Below, piece by piece: positions 8,552 through 17,079 of a stretch of 64,000 bases of DNA. Source of the DNA: Acidobacteriota bacterium (GTDB lineage Bacteria; Acidobacteriota; Thermoanaerobaculia; Multivoradales; J023). Position 1 is the stretch's first letter. Each line of letters begins with the position of its first letter. A program made the translations under genes and the position numbers. The notes under the pieces are model-generated. The model worked only from the letters and a program-made list of their open reading frames with translations. It did not search any database and was not told the DNA's origin. The stretch covers positions 154,571 to 218,570 of the forward strand of contig JAJCXR010000038.1 of assembly GCA_029263315.1 (NCBI GenBank), read 5' to 3'.

Positions 8552-9048
8552 TCGGCGCATTGAGGGCCAGGGGGTCCGTCACCCTACTCGCCCTGATCTG
8601 TGCTGGAGCGGGTGGTGTCTTGGGGGGCCTTGGAGCTTTCACTTTTGGCTACGGTGACGGTGCCGCATATCTGACCAACGATCCCCAGTCATGCGCCAAT
8701 TGCCATGTCATGCAGCCCCAGCTCGACTCGTGGACGAAGTCGAGCCACAAAGCCGTGGCGACCTGCAACGACTGTCACCTGCCGCACAATTTTGTCGGCA
8801 AATGGGTCACCAAAGCGGACAATGGCTTCTTCCACTCGTTGGCCTTCACGACAAACGACTTTCACGAACCGATCCAGATCAAGGACCGCAATCGCCGTGT
8901 GACCCAAGGGGCGTGCCTAGGCTGTCATTCGGACTACGTGCACCACATGCTGCCGGTGACAAAGGGCGGCGACATGTTGATGTGTGTGCACTGCCACGGC
9001 GACGTTGGGCACGCTGCGCGCGATTCAGGCTATGGCCAAAGAGATTGA
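8548..9048 (+). CDS. nrfH: Cytochrome c nitrite reductase, small (quinol-oxidising) subunit
   Basis: 166 residues of the NapC/NirT/NrfH family. An N-terminal membrane anchor (about 10-34) precedes four haem c motifs at about 49 (CANCH), 73 (CNDCH), 123 (CLGCH) and 146 (CVHCH). The first is followed by V-M, giving the CxxCHxM arrangement in which methionine ligates haem 1 in NrfH. It would take electrons from menaquinol and pass them to NrfA on the periplasmic face. Length and haem number match the family. The nrfA start lies 34 bases downstream. Confidence 0.95.
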   Translation: MIGALRARGSVTLLALICAGAGGVLGGLGAFTFGYGDGAAYLTNDPQSCANCHVMQPQLDSWTKSSHKAVATCNDCHLPHNFVGKWVTKADNGFFHSLAFTTNDFHEPIQIKDRNRRVTQGACLGCHSDYVHHMLPVTKGGDMLMCVHCHGDVGHAARDSGYGQRD

Positions 9049-9082
9049 CTTTGGTACGACTCCGTACCACGAGGTGAGCGCT

Positions 9083-10777
9083 ATGATGAGCCAGGGACAC
9101 GACACCGGACATGGGGGCTCCGCCCCAGAGCGAGGACGGATCAAGCTACTACTTCTGGTCTTCTCCGCGGCGGTGGTGGGTACGCTGTTGGTGACCTGGG
9201 TGCTGGTGACGATTTTCGGTCGCAAGCAGGAGGCGCGGCAGCCGTTTGTACGGCTGGCGGAGGTCACGGAGATCAGTACCGACCCGGAACCTTGGGGGCG
9301 AAACTGGCCGCACCAGTTCGATGGCTGGAAGGCGACCGCCGGCGACAAATTCTATGGTGGCGCCAGCGCCATGCCGCAGAGCAAGCTCGATCAGTATCCG
9401 TGGCTGAAACGTCTGTACGCCGGCTATGCGTTCAGCATCGACTACCGAGAGGCCCGCGGTCATGCCTACATGCTCTACGACCAGGGCGTCACCGAACGAG
9501 TCACCAAGAAGCCGCAGGCGGGCGCTTGCCTGCACTGTCACGCCTCCGGCTCGGTGATGTACCGCAAGGCTGGTCTGCAAGCGATGGGTCAGCCGACCGA
9601 CGACCAGGCGCTGGCAGCGGACTTCAACATGGAGGCGGTGATCCGTGGCTTTCAGGAAGTCAGCCGCCTGCCGTACGATGAGGTGCTGGCCTTGGTGATG
9701 GCGGCCCCCGACGGCACGCCCGGCGAGAACGAGCCGGTGGTGCCCCAGGCGCCGATCGGCGGCTTCACCGGTGAGCTCAGGGGCGAGCCAGTGCCAGAAG
9801 ATCACCCTGCCCTCGCTGGCGGCGAGGCGCATCCCGTTTCATGCATCGACTGCCACGACCCGAAGACGATGGCGATTCGCGTCACGCGACCGGGTTTTGT
9901 GCTGGGGATTGCGGCCCTCGCCGCAAGCGACGAGCCGACGCCGCACCTGCCGAGCATCGAAGCGTGGCGCCGTGGAGACCGCAGCGCGCCTTACGAGCCA
10001 AATGTGCAGGCGACGCGTCAGGAGATGCGGTCGTACGTCTGCGGGCAGTGCCATGTCGAGTACTACTGCGCTAACAAAGATACCTTGGAGTTTCCGTGGT
10101 CGAAGGGTCTCAAGATGGAGCAGCTGGAGGCTCACTGGGACGAGAAGGTATTCCCCGACGGCTCCGAGTTCTACGATTACAAGCACGGTGAGACAGGAGC
10201 CCTGGTCCACAAGGTGCAGCATCCCGAGTTTGAGCTGTGGAGCCAGGGCGTGCATGCCCGCAGCGGCGTCGGCTGCTCGGATTGCCACATGCCCTACCAG
10301 CGAGACGGCGCGATGAAGGTGAGCAGCCACAACGTCCAGAGCCCGCTCGAGAACATCAACAACGCATGCCAGCAGTGCCACAACGTGAGTGAGCAGGAGC
10401 TGGCCGACAGGGTCGAGACCATTCAGTCAAGGACTCTCGCCCTGATGGACCGGGCAGCCGTAGCGATGACCGACATGCTCGACGCGATCCTCGAAGCGAA
10501 AGCGTCAGGTCTCATGGACGAGCAGCTGAAGCCGATCTTTGCGCTGCAGCGCAAGGCCATGTGGCGTCTGGACTACATCAGCAGCGAGAACTCGCGTGGG
10601 TTCCACGCCGATCAAGAAGCCATGCGGATCCTCGGCGAGTCGATCGACTTCAGTCGCCAAGCGCAGGCGATGGCGCTACGACTGCGCGGCCCGGAGGCGC
10701 CGAGCACGGCCGACCTGCCGATCGAGCCGGTCCTCGGTGTGACGCCCGACGAGGACGGCAAAGGGGCGGTAGATTGA
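9083..10777 (+). CDS. nrfA: Ammonia-forming cytochrome c nitrite reductase (NrfA), CxxCH type, membrane-anchored
   Basis: 564 residues starting after GAGGTG at 9071-9076; ATGs at 9083 and 9086 are both possible. A hydrophobic segment (about 20-45) looks like an uncleaved anchor. Five haem motifs follow: CLHCH (149-153), CIDCH, CGQCH within VCGQCHVEYYC, CSDCH and CQQCH. The active-site block KVQHPEFELWSQGVHA contains the expected Lys, Gln and His, and CGQCHVEYY supplies calcium and catalytic ligands. It reduces nitrite to ammonium with six electrons from NrfH. The first, catalytic haem site is CxxCH rather than the classical CxxCK. Confidence 0.95.
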   Translation: MMSQGHDTGHGGSAPERGRIKLLLLVFSAAVVGTLLVTWVLVTIFGRKQEARQPFVRLAEVTEISTDPEPWGRNWPHQFDGWKATAGDKFYGGASAMPQSKLDQYPWLKRLYAGYAFSIDYREARGHAYMLYDQGVTERVTKKPQAGACLHCHASGSVMYRKAGLQAMGQPTDDQALAADFNMEAVIRGFQEVSRLPYDEVLALVMAAPDGTPGENEPVVPQAPIGGFTGELRGEPVPEDHPALAGGEAHPVSCIDCHDPKTMAIRVTRPGFVLGIAALAASDEPTPHLPSIEAWRRGDRSAPYEPNVQATRQEMRSYVCGQCHVEYYCANKDTLEFPWSKGLKMEQLEAHWDEKVFPDGSEFYDYKHGETGALVHKVQHPEFELWSQGVHARSGVGCSDCHMPYQRDGAMKVSSHNVQSPLENINNACQQCHNVSEQELADRVETIQSRTLALMDRAAVAMTDMLDAILEAKASGLMDEQLKPIFALQRKAMWRLDYISSENSRGFHADQEAMRILGESIDFSRQAQAMALRLRGPEAPSTADLPIEPVLGVTPDEDGKGAVD

Positions 10778-10869
10778 GTGCATGACATCGACGCCCTTGT
10801 CGAGCAACAGCTGGGGGCAAGTAGGGGCGCGAATCGTTGTCAAGGCGCCGCAATCCGCATGGTTTGCGA

Positions 10870-11083
10870 GCTAGTTCCTATCCGAGAAAGCGTTGAGGGG
10901 CGGGAGCCCTTCGGCTGTGCGCGGCCTCCGCAAACTCGCCCCAACGCTGACGTGTCGATCTAAATTCATTGATATCAAAGTTTATACCCGCCCCCATGTC
11001 CCTGCGGCTCAGACAGCACTGCGTCCGTGCTCGCTCGAAGGGCTTCCCGCTGGCTCCGATTCTGGTAAAACTGGATAAACACG
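10870..11083. repeat. Interspersed intergenic repeat, copy A (uninterrupted)
   Basis: Bases 10870-10942 and 10946-11083 match 25141-25214 and 25383-25517 at most positions. The first block folds: AGCGTTG-a-GGGGCG pairs with CGCCCC-AACGCT, enclosing a small AGCC/GGCT hairpin and a GC-rich arm. The second block holds GACGTGTCGATCTAAA and an AT-rich stretch. It ends about 30 bases past the mlaD stop codon, in the same orientation relative to its neighbour as copy B. No open frame is conserved. It lies in the 335-base gap between nrfA and mlaD, which holds nothing else recognisable. Confidence 0.8.
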
Positions 11084-11112
11084 AGCCAGGCGATGAGCAT
11101 CTTCCTCCACCC

Positions 11113-12582
11113 CTAGAAGCGCACCGACCCCAACAGATACTTCAAGTCTTCGTCCCGCCAGGTGACCCCGGCCCCCAAGAAAAGGGATTCGTACTCGTCG
11201 GCCAGGGGATCGTCATAGCCCCCCAGCAGGTAGATGTTGTCGCTGAGCTTGAAGCGGGTGGTGAAGCGCAGGTGGGGATCGAGGTCATCGGTACGTGAGA
11301 AGTCGAAGGCTTCGATGGAGAAGCGTAGGCGGCGGTCGAAGAGATGCCAGTCGACACCGGCCCCGCCGCTGGACTCGATGAGGCCACCCCGCAAGTCGAA
11401 GTTGCCGAGGCTGTATCCGAGTTGGGCGGTGAGGGTGAATTCGTCCTCCCGTTTTTCCTCACGGATGGTGGTCACCTCGACGCTGCCGTCCGGCAGGGTG
11501 GTGGTGATGGTGCGGGTTTCCTCGCTGATCTTGCCTTGGGGGGTATTGACCAGGCCCAGGCTGTAAAAGCGTTTGGGATGGTTGGCCAGACGTAGGCGGA
11601 AGGCGGCACCGCCTTCGCCGTCATCGTCGAGACCGGCGTCGGGCAAGGTGATGGCTTCCAAGGCCAGGTCCATTTCGATCTTCTGCACCCGACCCAAGGT
11701 TTCGCCCAGATCGCCAATGCCCTTTTCAACGGCACCCAGAGTACCCACCAGGGAGTCGTGGGCCTGGTCGTCGAAGATCAGCTTGCCGAGAGTTCCCTCG
11801 CCGCTTTCGATCTGGCTGGAGATCTTGTTGAGATTGTCGACGGTGGTTTCGAGCTCGCCGCTGACCCGTCGGATATTCTCCAGGCTGCCCTGAAAATCTT
11901 CGCGGTTCTCCGCCACCACTGAATCCACCCGGCCGAGCAGGTCCGCCAGTTGATCGGTGAGGCGGGGCAGCTCGCGGGCCAGGTTGTCGCTGAAGCGCTC
12001 GAAGTTGTCGACCGTGGCGCCCACCTGATCACGGTTGGTGGCCACCAGCGATCGGATATCGGCACTGGTGGCTTCGAGATTGTCCAACAACCGGCGGATG
12101 GTGGTGCCGAGGTCCCCCTGGGCGGAGACATCGCCGGTGATCTGTTGCAGCGACTGACCCAGGGCATCGAAGCGTTCGAGGGCTTGGTCGAAGGTGACGG
12201 GCGTGACGCCCTCCAGCATCTGCCCCTCCGCGATGGGTGGGGCCCCCGCCGGTCCCGGCTCCAGCTCGATGTATTTGTCGCCTAGGATTCCGGCGTTGGC
12301 GATGCGGGCCGACGAGCCGCTGGGAAGCTCGAGGTCGGTCTCCAGCAGCAGGGTGACGCGGGCCCGGCGGCCCTCGAGGCCGATGGCCTCGACGGTGCCG
12401 ACGCGCACTCCGGCCACCCGCACCGGTGCCTTGTCGTTGAGTCCGGCGACGGAATCGAAGAGCACTTCGACCCGTTGGCCTTGATCACCGAAGATATCTA
12501 GATCTTCGACCTTGAAAATCAGCACCGCCAGGACGGCGAGGCATATGGAGACGAAGATTCCGACTTTGATGGCTTGAGACAT
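11113..12582 (-). CDS. mlaD: MlaD-type MCE lipid-transport protein with C-terminal barrel domain
   Basis: 489 residues against roughly 150-330 for most MlaD. An N-terminal transmembrane helix (about 5-24) is followed by one MCE domain (about 36-115; VEVLFDSVAGLNDKAPVRVAG and ILGDKYIELEPG are diagnostic). A helical, coiled-coil region spans about 130-290. The last 170 residues alternate polar and hydrophobic residues (FTLTAQLGYSLGNFDLRGG, LRFSIEAFDF) and end in GSVRF, with the terminal aromatic typical of outer-membrane barrels. This suggests one protein spanning the periplasm from inner to outer membrane, as described for Veillonella MlaD. It is the last gene of the mlaE-mlaF-mlaD set, 19 bases after mlaF. 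Confidence 0.88.
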   Translation of the reverse strand: MSQAIKVGIFVSICLAVLAVLIFKVEDLDIFGDQGQRVEVLFDSVAGLNDKAPVRVAGVRVGTVEAIGLEGRRARVTLLLETDLELPSGSSARIANAGILGDKYIELEPGPAGAPPIAEGQMLEGVTPVTFDQALERFDALGQSLQQITGDVSAQGDLGTTIRRLLDNLEATSADIRSLVATNRDQVGATVDNFERFSDNLARELPRLTDQLADLLGRVDSVVAENREDFQGSLENIRRVSGELETTVDNLNKISSQIESGEGTLGKLIFDDQAHDSLVGTLGAVEKGIGDLGETLGRVQKIEMDLALEAITLPDAGLDDDGEGGAAFRLRLANHPKRFYSLGLVNTPQGKISEETRTITTTLPDGSVEVTTIREEKREDEFTLTAQLGYSLGNFDLRGGLIESSGGAGVDWHLFDRRLRFSIEAFDFSRTDDLDPHLRFTTRFKLSDNIYLLGGYDDPLADEYESLFLGAGVTWRDEDLKYLLGSVRF

Positions 12583-12601
12583 GGTGGATCCTTCGTGGCG
12601 C

Positions 12602-13402
12602 TCAGGGGTCAGGGACTTGGGTGGTTTGAGGTGGTGGATCGTCGGTCAGGGGGCCTTCGGCTCGACCCTCGAGAAACTGTTGTAGGCGTGGGTCGTCGCT
12701 GGCGCGAAACTCATCGGGCGGCGCCACCGCCAGGATCTGGCCGCGATGCAGCATGGCGATGCGATCGGCGATGCGGAAAGCGCTGGTCAGATCATGGGTG
12801 ATGGTAATGGTGGTGGAGCCGAGGCGGCGGCGCAGGTTGTTGATGACTTCGTCGATGACCGCCGTCATCACCGGATCGAGACCCGTTGTCGGTTCGTCGA
12901 AGAGGAGGATCTGGGGTTGCAGGGCGATGGCGCGGGCAAATCCCACCCGCCGTCGCATGCCGCCGGAGAGCTCGGCGGGCACCTTGTCGTCGACCCCTTG
13001 GAGGCCTACGGACTCGAGGCATTGCTCGACCCGGGCCGAGATATCCGCCGTGGCGATGCGTGGCCGTGCCCGCTGCAAGGGGAAGGCGATGTTCTGCCAG
13101 ACGGTCATCGAGTCGAAGAGGGCGCCTTCTTGGAACGACATGCCGAAGCGGCGTCGAAACTCGATGAGCTGCCGTTGGCCCAGGGTGGAGAGATCGACGC
13201 CGTCGACCTCGACCGTGCCTTCGTCGGGCTGCAACAGGCCGATGATGTGCTTGAGCAAGACGCTCTTGCCGGAGCCGGAGCCACCGAGGATGACCAACGA
13301 CTCGCCTTCGGCGATGTCGAGGTCGAGCCCGGTGAGCACATGCTTGGGGCCGAAGCTCTTGTGGATCCCCTGCAGGCGAATCTTGAAGGTTGGTTGCGTC
13401 AT
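12602..13402 (-). CDS. mlaF: Phospholipid ABC transporter ATP-binding protein MlaF
   Basis: 266 residues with Walker A GGSGSGKS (about 40-47), a Q-loop (SFQEGALFD), the signature LSGGMRRR typical of MlaF-type ATPases, Walker B ILLFDEPTTGLDP and the H-loop histidine in ITITHD. The C-terminal tail (residues 240-266) is proline-rich. It powers lipid movement through MlaE and is bounded by mlaE eight bases upstream and mlaD downstream. No mlaB, mlaC or mlaA is nearby; the barrel on MlaD may replace the last two. Confidence 0.94.
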   Translation of the reverse strand: MTQPTFKIRLQGIHKSFGPKHVLTGLDLDIAEGESLVILGGSGSGKSVLLKHIIGLLQPDEGTVEVDGVDLSTLGQRQLIEFRRRFGMSFQEGALFDSMTVWQNIAFPLQRARPRIATADISARVEQCLESVGLQGVDDKVPAELSGGMRRRVGFARAIALQPQILLFDEPTTGLDPVMTAVIDEVINNLRRRLGSTTITITHDLTSAFRIADRIAMLHRGQILAVAPPDEFRASDDPRLQQFLEGRAEGPLTDDPPPQTTQVPDP

Positions 13403-13410
13403 GCCGGATC

Positions 13411-14160
13411 TCAGAACATCAGCTTGGTGAGGAAGAAGTTGACCACCAAGACGGCGATAGAGCCGGTGACCACGGCGGCGGTGGTGGCGCGGCCGACCCC
13501 TTCGGCTCCGCCCTTGGCGTGGAAGCCTTTGCTACAGCCGATGGTGGCGATGAGCAGGCCGAAGACGGCGGCTTTGATCAAACCCGACATGACGTCGTTG
13601 GCGTCCATGTAGCGGAAGGTGATGTCCAGGTAGGTGGCCGGGTTGGCGCCCATGACGATCACCGAGACGACGTAGCCGCCGAAAATTCCTACGGCATCCG
13701 CCAAAGCGATGAGTAATGGCAGGGCCAAGGTGGTGGCCCAGACCCTGGGCACGATGAGGTAGTGCACCGGGTCGGTGGCCAGGACTTCGAGGGCGTCGAT
13801 CTGCTGGGTGACCCGCATGGCCCCCAGCTCGGCGCCCATGGCGGCACCGCAGCGTCCGGCGATCATCAGGGCGCCGAGCACCGCCGCCAGCTCCCGGACC
13901 ATGGCAAGGCCGACGATCGAGCCGACGTAATTCTCGGCCCCGAAGCGGGCCAGCACGGTGAAAATCTGGAGCGCCATGACACCGCCGGTGAAGACCGCCG
14001 TCAACAGGACGACGGGAATCGACTGGATGCCGACGCGGACCATCTGGGTGAGCCACTGGCGCGGGTCATAGGGCGGCCGGAAGGTCCAGAGCAGCACCCG
14101 GACGAAAATCTGGGTGGTGCGCCCGAGCTCCAGAAAAAAGGATTCGAATGGGCGGAACAT
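13411..14160 (-). CDS. mlaE: Phospholipid ABC transporter permease MlaE
   Basis: 249 residues with the MlaE pattern: an amphipathic N-terminal elbow helix, then five or six membrane segments. Family hallmarks are VVLLTAVFTGGVMALQ, MVRELAAVLGALMIAGRCGAAM and ELGAMRVTQQIDALEVLATD. The start lies nine bases after the ileS stop, so it is co-transcribed with ileS. It forms the inner-membrane lipid channel with MlaF. Direction of transport (import or export) cannot be told from sequence. Confidence 0.94.
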   Translation of the reverse strand: MFRPFESFFLELGRTTQIFVRVLLWTFRPPYDPRQWLTQMVRVGIQSIPVVLLTAVFTGGVMALQIFTVLARFGAENYVGSIVGLAMVRELAAVLGALMIAGRCGAAMGAELGAMRVTQQIDALEVLATDPVHYLIVPRVWATTLALPLLIALADAVGIFGGYVVSVIVMGANPATYLDITFRYMDANDVMSGLIKAAVFGLLIATIGCSKGFHAKGGAEGVGRATTAAVVTGSIAVLVVNFFLTKLMF

Positions 14161-14169
14161 GTGTGGACT

Positions 14170-17079
14170 CTAACTCAAGCCGACCGCATCCGCATCCCTG
14201 TCGCTCAACCATCCACCGTCGCTGCGCTGTGCAACGGTGCCGTCACGGCGCCAAGAACGCTCGCAGCGGGGTGCATCCCGCAGGTCCTGGACCTTCACCC
14301 CATGGCCCTCTGTCGACGCTTCCAGGTGGACCCGCGAGACACCGAAGAGATCCGCCAGATCGGCGAGAAAGGGTTGTAGGAGAGATTCTCCGTCGCCGAT
14401 CACCAGGGCGGCGTCGAGGGGATTCTCCAAACCGTCCGCCTTGGCCGCTTCGAGCGCCTTGTCGACCTGCTCTCGCACTGCCATGACCTGCGGCCAGTGG
14501 GCGTCGGCGGTCACTTCGATCTCGGGAAAGGTCGTCAGGTGGACGCAGGCGTCTTGGTCGGCGAGCAACGAACGATAGGCCTCGTCGGCGGTGTGGGGCA
14601 GGATGGGGGCGAGCAGGGCGCTGAGCATCTCGGTGAGACGCCAGAGCACCGACTGCGTGGCCCGGCGTCGCGTCGCGTCGGGGCGATCGCAGTAGAGACG
14701 GTCCTTGACGGCGTCCAGGTAGACCGCCGACAGGGTTTCGTTGCAAAAATCGAAGAGCCTTAGGTGGGCTTGACGGAATTGGTACGAGGCGTAGGCGTGC
14801 ATGACGTCGGTCCGCAGCTCGGCGGCTTGCTGCAATACCCAAGCGTCGAGGGACCTGGGGTCGAGCTCGGCCAACGGTACGGCCTGGGAGGCCTCGAAGT
14901 CGTCGAGATTGCTGAGCAGGAAACGAAGGGTGTTGCGTACCTTGCGGTAAGAGTCCCCGGCGAGATCGAAGAAAGACGGATCCACCTTGATGTCGTTCTC
15001 GAAGGCCAGGGAGCTCACCCACCAGCGGCAGACATCGGCCCCGTGCACCGCCAAGAGATCGTCCACTTGCAGGGCGTTGCCCAGGGATTTGCTCATCTTG
15101 CGACCGTTTTTGTCGACCATGAAGCCGTGGGTCAGCACGGTCTTGAAGGGGGGCTCGCCGGTGACCCCCAAAGCCGGCAGCAGCGACAGCTGGAACCAGC
15201 CCCGATGTTGGTCGGAGCCTTCCAGGTAGAGATCCACCGGATATCCCAAGTCGCGTCGCCGCATGACGGAATTCCAGGACGATCCGGACTCGAACCAGAC
15301 ATCGAAGATGTCGTACATTTTTTGCAAGCTGTCGAGGTCGAGATCGTCGGGGGCATCCGGGTCGGCGCTGAGGTCGTAGGACGCCAACAGGTGGGCCGGC
15401 TCACCGCTGAACCAGGCATCGCTGCCTTCTTTGCCGAAGACCTCACCGACCGCACGCACGGTCGCCGCGGTGAGCAGGGTGTCGCCGTTGGGCAGGCGAA
15501 AGGCGGGGATGGGCAAACCCCAGGACCGTTGCCGCGACAGGCACCAATCGGGCCGTGCCTCGAGCATGCCGCGCATGCGGTTGCGGCCCCAATCGGGCAC
15601 AAAGCGGATCTTTGAGTCGTTGGCTTCCAACGCCAGTTGACGCAAGGAGCGCTGTTCACGGCGGGTACCCTGGTCGACGGCGACGAACCATTGCTCGGTG
15701 CTGCGGAAGATGACCGGCGTCTTGGATCGCCAGTCATGGGGGTAGGAGTGGTCGAAGTCGTGGCTGTGGAAGAGATGCCCCGACGACTTCAAGCGCTCTA
15801 CGATGCGGGGGTTGGCGTCCCAGATCAGCATGCCCTGGAGCCATTCCGGCACTGTCGTGTCGTAGGTGCCGTCGGCCTGCACCGGACAATAGATCTCGGT
15901 GCCCTCCTTGAGACCCGTCTGGTAGTCCTCCTGGCCATGGCCGGGGGCGGTGTGGACGAGGCCGGTGCCGTCCTCCAGGGTGACGTAGTCGGCGGCGACG
16001 ACACGACCGCTGCGCTGCGCCATCGGATGGCGGTAGGTGAGGCCGAGCAGATCCTTGCCGCGGCAGCTACCCAGCACTTGCCATGCGGTCACGTTCTCAT
16101 GCCGTAGCACCGTCTCCACCAATTCCTTGGCCAGCACCGTGCGACGCAGCGTCGAGCCCTCACCGAGCTCCAAGAGCAGGTACTCGAAATCCTCGTGCAC
16201 GGCGATCAGCAGATTAGCCGGTAGGGTCCAAGGCGTCGTCGTCCAGATCATCAGATGACCGCTGCCCTCGAAGGAGGTACCGAAGGCGCGACCCAAAGCG
16301 GCACTGTCCTCGACCTCGAAATCGACATAGATCGAGGGGTCAGAACGATCCTGATACTCCAGCTCCGCCTCCGCCAGGGCGGTGCGATTGGCGATCGACC
16401 AATGCACCGGCTTGAGGGCTCGGTAGACCAAACCCTGGTCGAGCAAGCCGGCGAAGACGTCCAGCGTCGCCTGCTCATAACCCGGATTCATCGTCATGTA
16501 GGGGTTGTCGTAGTCCGCTTGCGTCAGCAGACGCTTCATCTGCTCCGCCTGAACACCCTTGAATTTTTCGGCGTAACGGCTGCATTCCCGGCGGATGGCC
16601 ATGCGGCGGGTGTCTTCCTCCAGGTCGGCGAGCTTTTGCATCTTGCCGGAGGCCACCAATTCGGTCATCACCTTGTGTTCGATGGGCAAACCATGGCAGT
16701 CCCAGCCGGGCACGTAGTGGCAGAACTGGCCCGCCATGTTGCGGCTGCGCACGACGATGTCCTTGAGCACCTTGTTGAGCAAATGACCGACGTGGATGGA
16801 ACCGTTGGCGTAGGGGGGGCCGTCGTGAAAAACAAACGGCGGCCGATCCTTGGCCTCCTCCAGAAAGCGCTCGAAGATGCGAGCCGTCTCCCAACGGCGC
16901 CGCGACATGGGCTCGTTCTGGGCCAGATTGGCCCGCATGGGGAACGAGGTCCGTGGCAGGTTGAGGCTCTTCTTGTAGGTCTTCTTACGCGCTTTGGCGG
17001 CCTTTTGGGCGGCTTCGGCTGCGTCGTCGGCCGGGGTCTCGGAAGGCTGGGTCTCGGGATGTTGGGTCTCTTGGCTCAT
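14170..17079 (-). CDS. ileS: Isoleucyl-tRNA synthetase with degenerate C-terminal zinc site
   Basis: 969 residues. After a 35-residue Ala/Lys-rich extension come the class I HIGH motif as HVGH (about 96-99, in PYANGSIHVGH), the editing domain (TTTPWTLPANL; GTGLVHTAPGHGQED) and KMSKS (about 660-664), then the anticodon-binding domain. The C-terminal zinc finger keeps only one of four expected cysteines: CERSW stands where CxRCW is usual, and WLSDRDADAV stands where LCxRCADAV is usual. Charging of tRNA-Ile should be intact, but zinc binding at this site is probably lost. First gene of the ileS-mlaEFD operon. Confidence 0.95.
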   Translation of the reverse strand: MSQETQHPETQPSETPADDAAEAAQKAAKARKKTYKKSLNLPRTSFPMRANLAQNEPMSRRRWETARIFERFLEEAKDRPPFVFHDGPPYANGSIHVGHLLNKVLKDIVVRSRNMAGQFCHYVPGWDCHGLPIEHKVMTELVASGKMQKLADLEEDTRRMAIRRECSRYAEKFKGVQAEQMKRLLTQADYDNPYMTMNPGYEQATLDVFAGLLDQGLVYRALKPVHWSIANRTALAEAELEYQDRSDPSIYVDFEVEDSAALGRAFGTSFEGSGHLMIWTTTPWTLPANLLIAVHEDFEYLLLELGEGSTLRRTVLAKELVETVLRHENVTAWQVLGSCRGKDLLGLTYRHPMAQRSGRVVAADYVTLEDGTGLVHTAPGHGQEDYQTGLKEGTEIYCPVQADGTYDTTVPEWLQGMLIWDANPRIVERLKSSGHLFHSHDFDHSYPHDWRSKTPVIFRSTEQWFVAVDQGTRREQRSLRQLALEANDSKIRFVPDWGRNRMRGMLEARPDWCLSRQRSWGLPIPAFRLPNGDTLLTAATVRAVGEVFGKEGSDAWFSGEPAHLLASYDLSADPDAPDDLDLDSLQKMYDIFDVWFESGSSWNSVMRRRDLGYPVDLYLEGSDQHRGWFQLSLLPALGVTGEPPFKTVLTHGFMVDKNGRKMSKSLGNALQVDDLLAVHGADVCRWWVSSLAFENDIKVDPSFFDLAGDSYRKVRNTLRFLLSNLDDFEASQAVPLAELDPRSLDAWVLQQAAELRTDVMHAYASYQFRQAHLRLFDFCNETLSAVYLDAVKDRLYCDRPDATRRRATQSVLWRLTEMLSALLAPILPHTADEAYRSLLADQDACVHLTTFPEIEVTADAHWPQVMAVREQVDKALEAAKADGLENPLDAALVIGDGESLLQPFLADLADLFGVSRVHLEASTEGHGVKVQDLRDAPRCERSWRRDGTVAQRSDGGWLSDRDADAVGLS

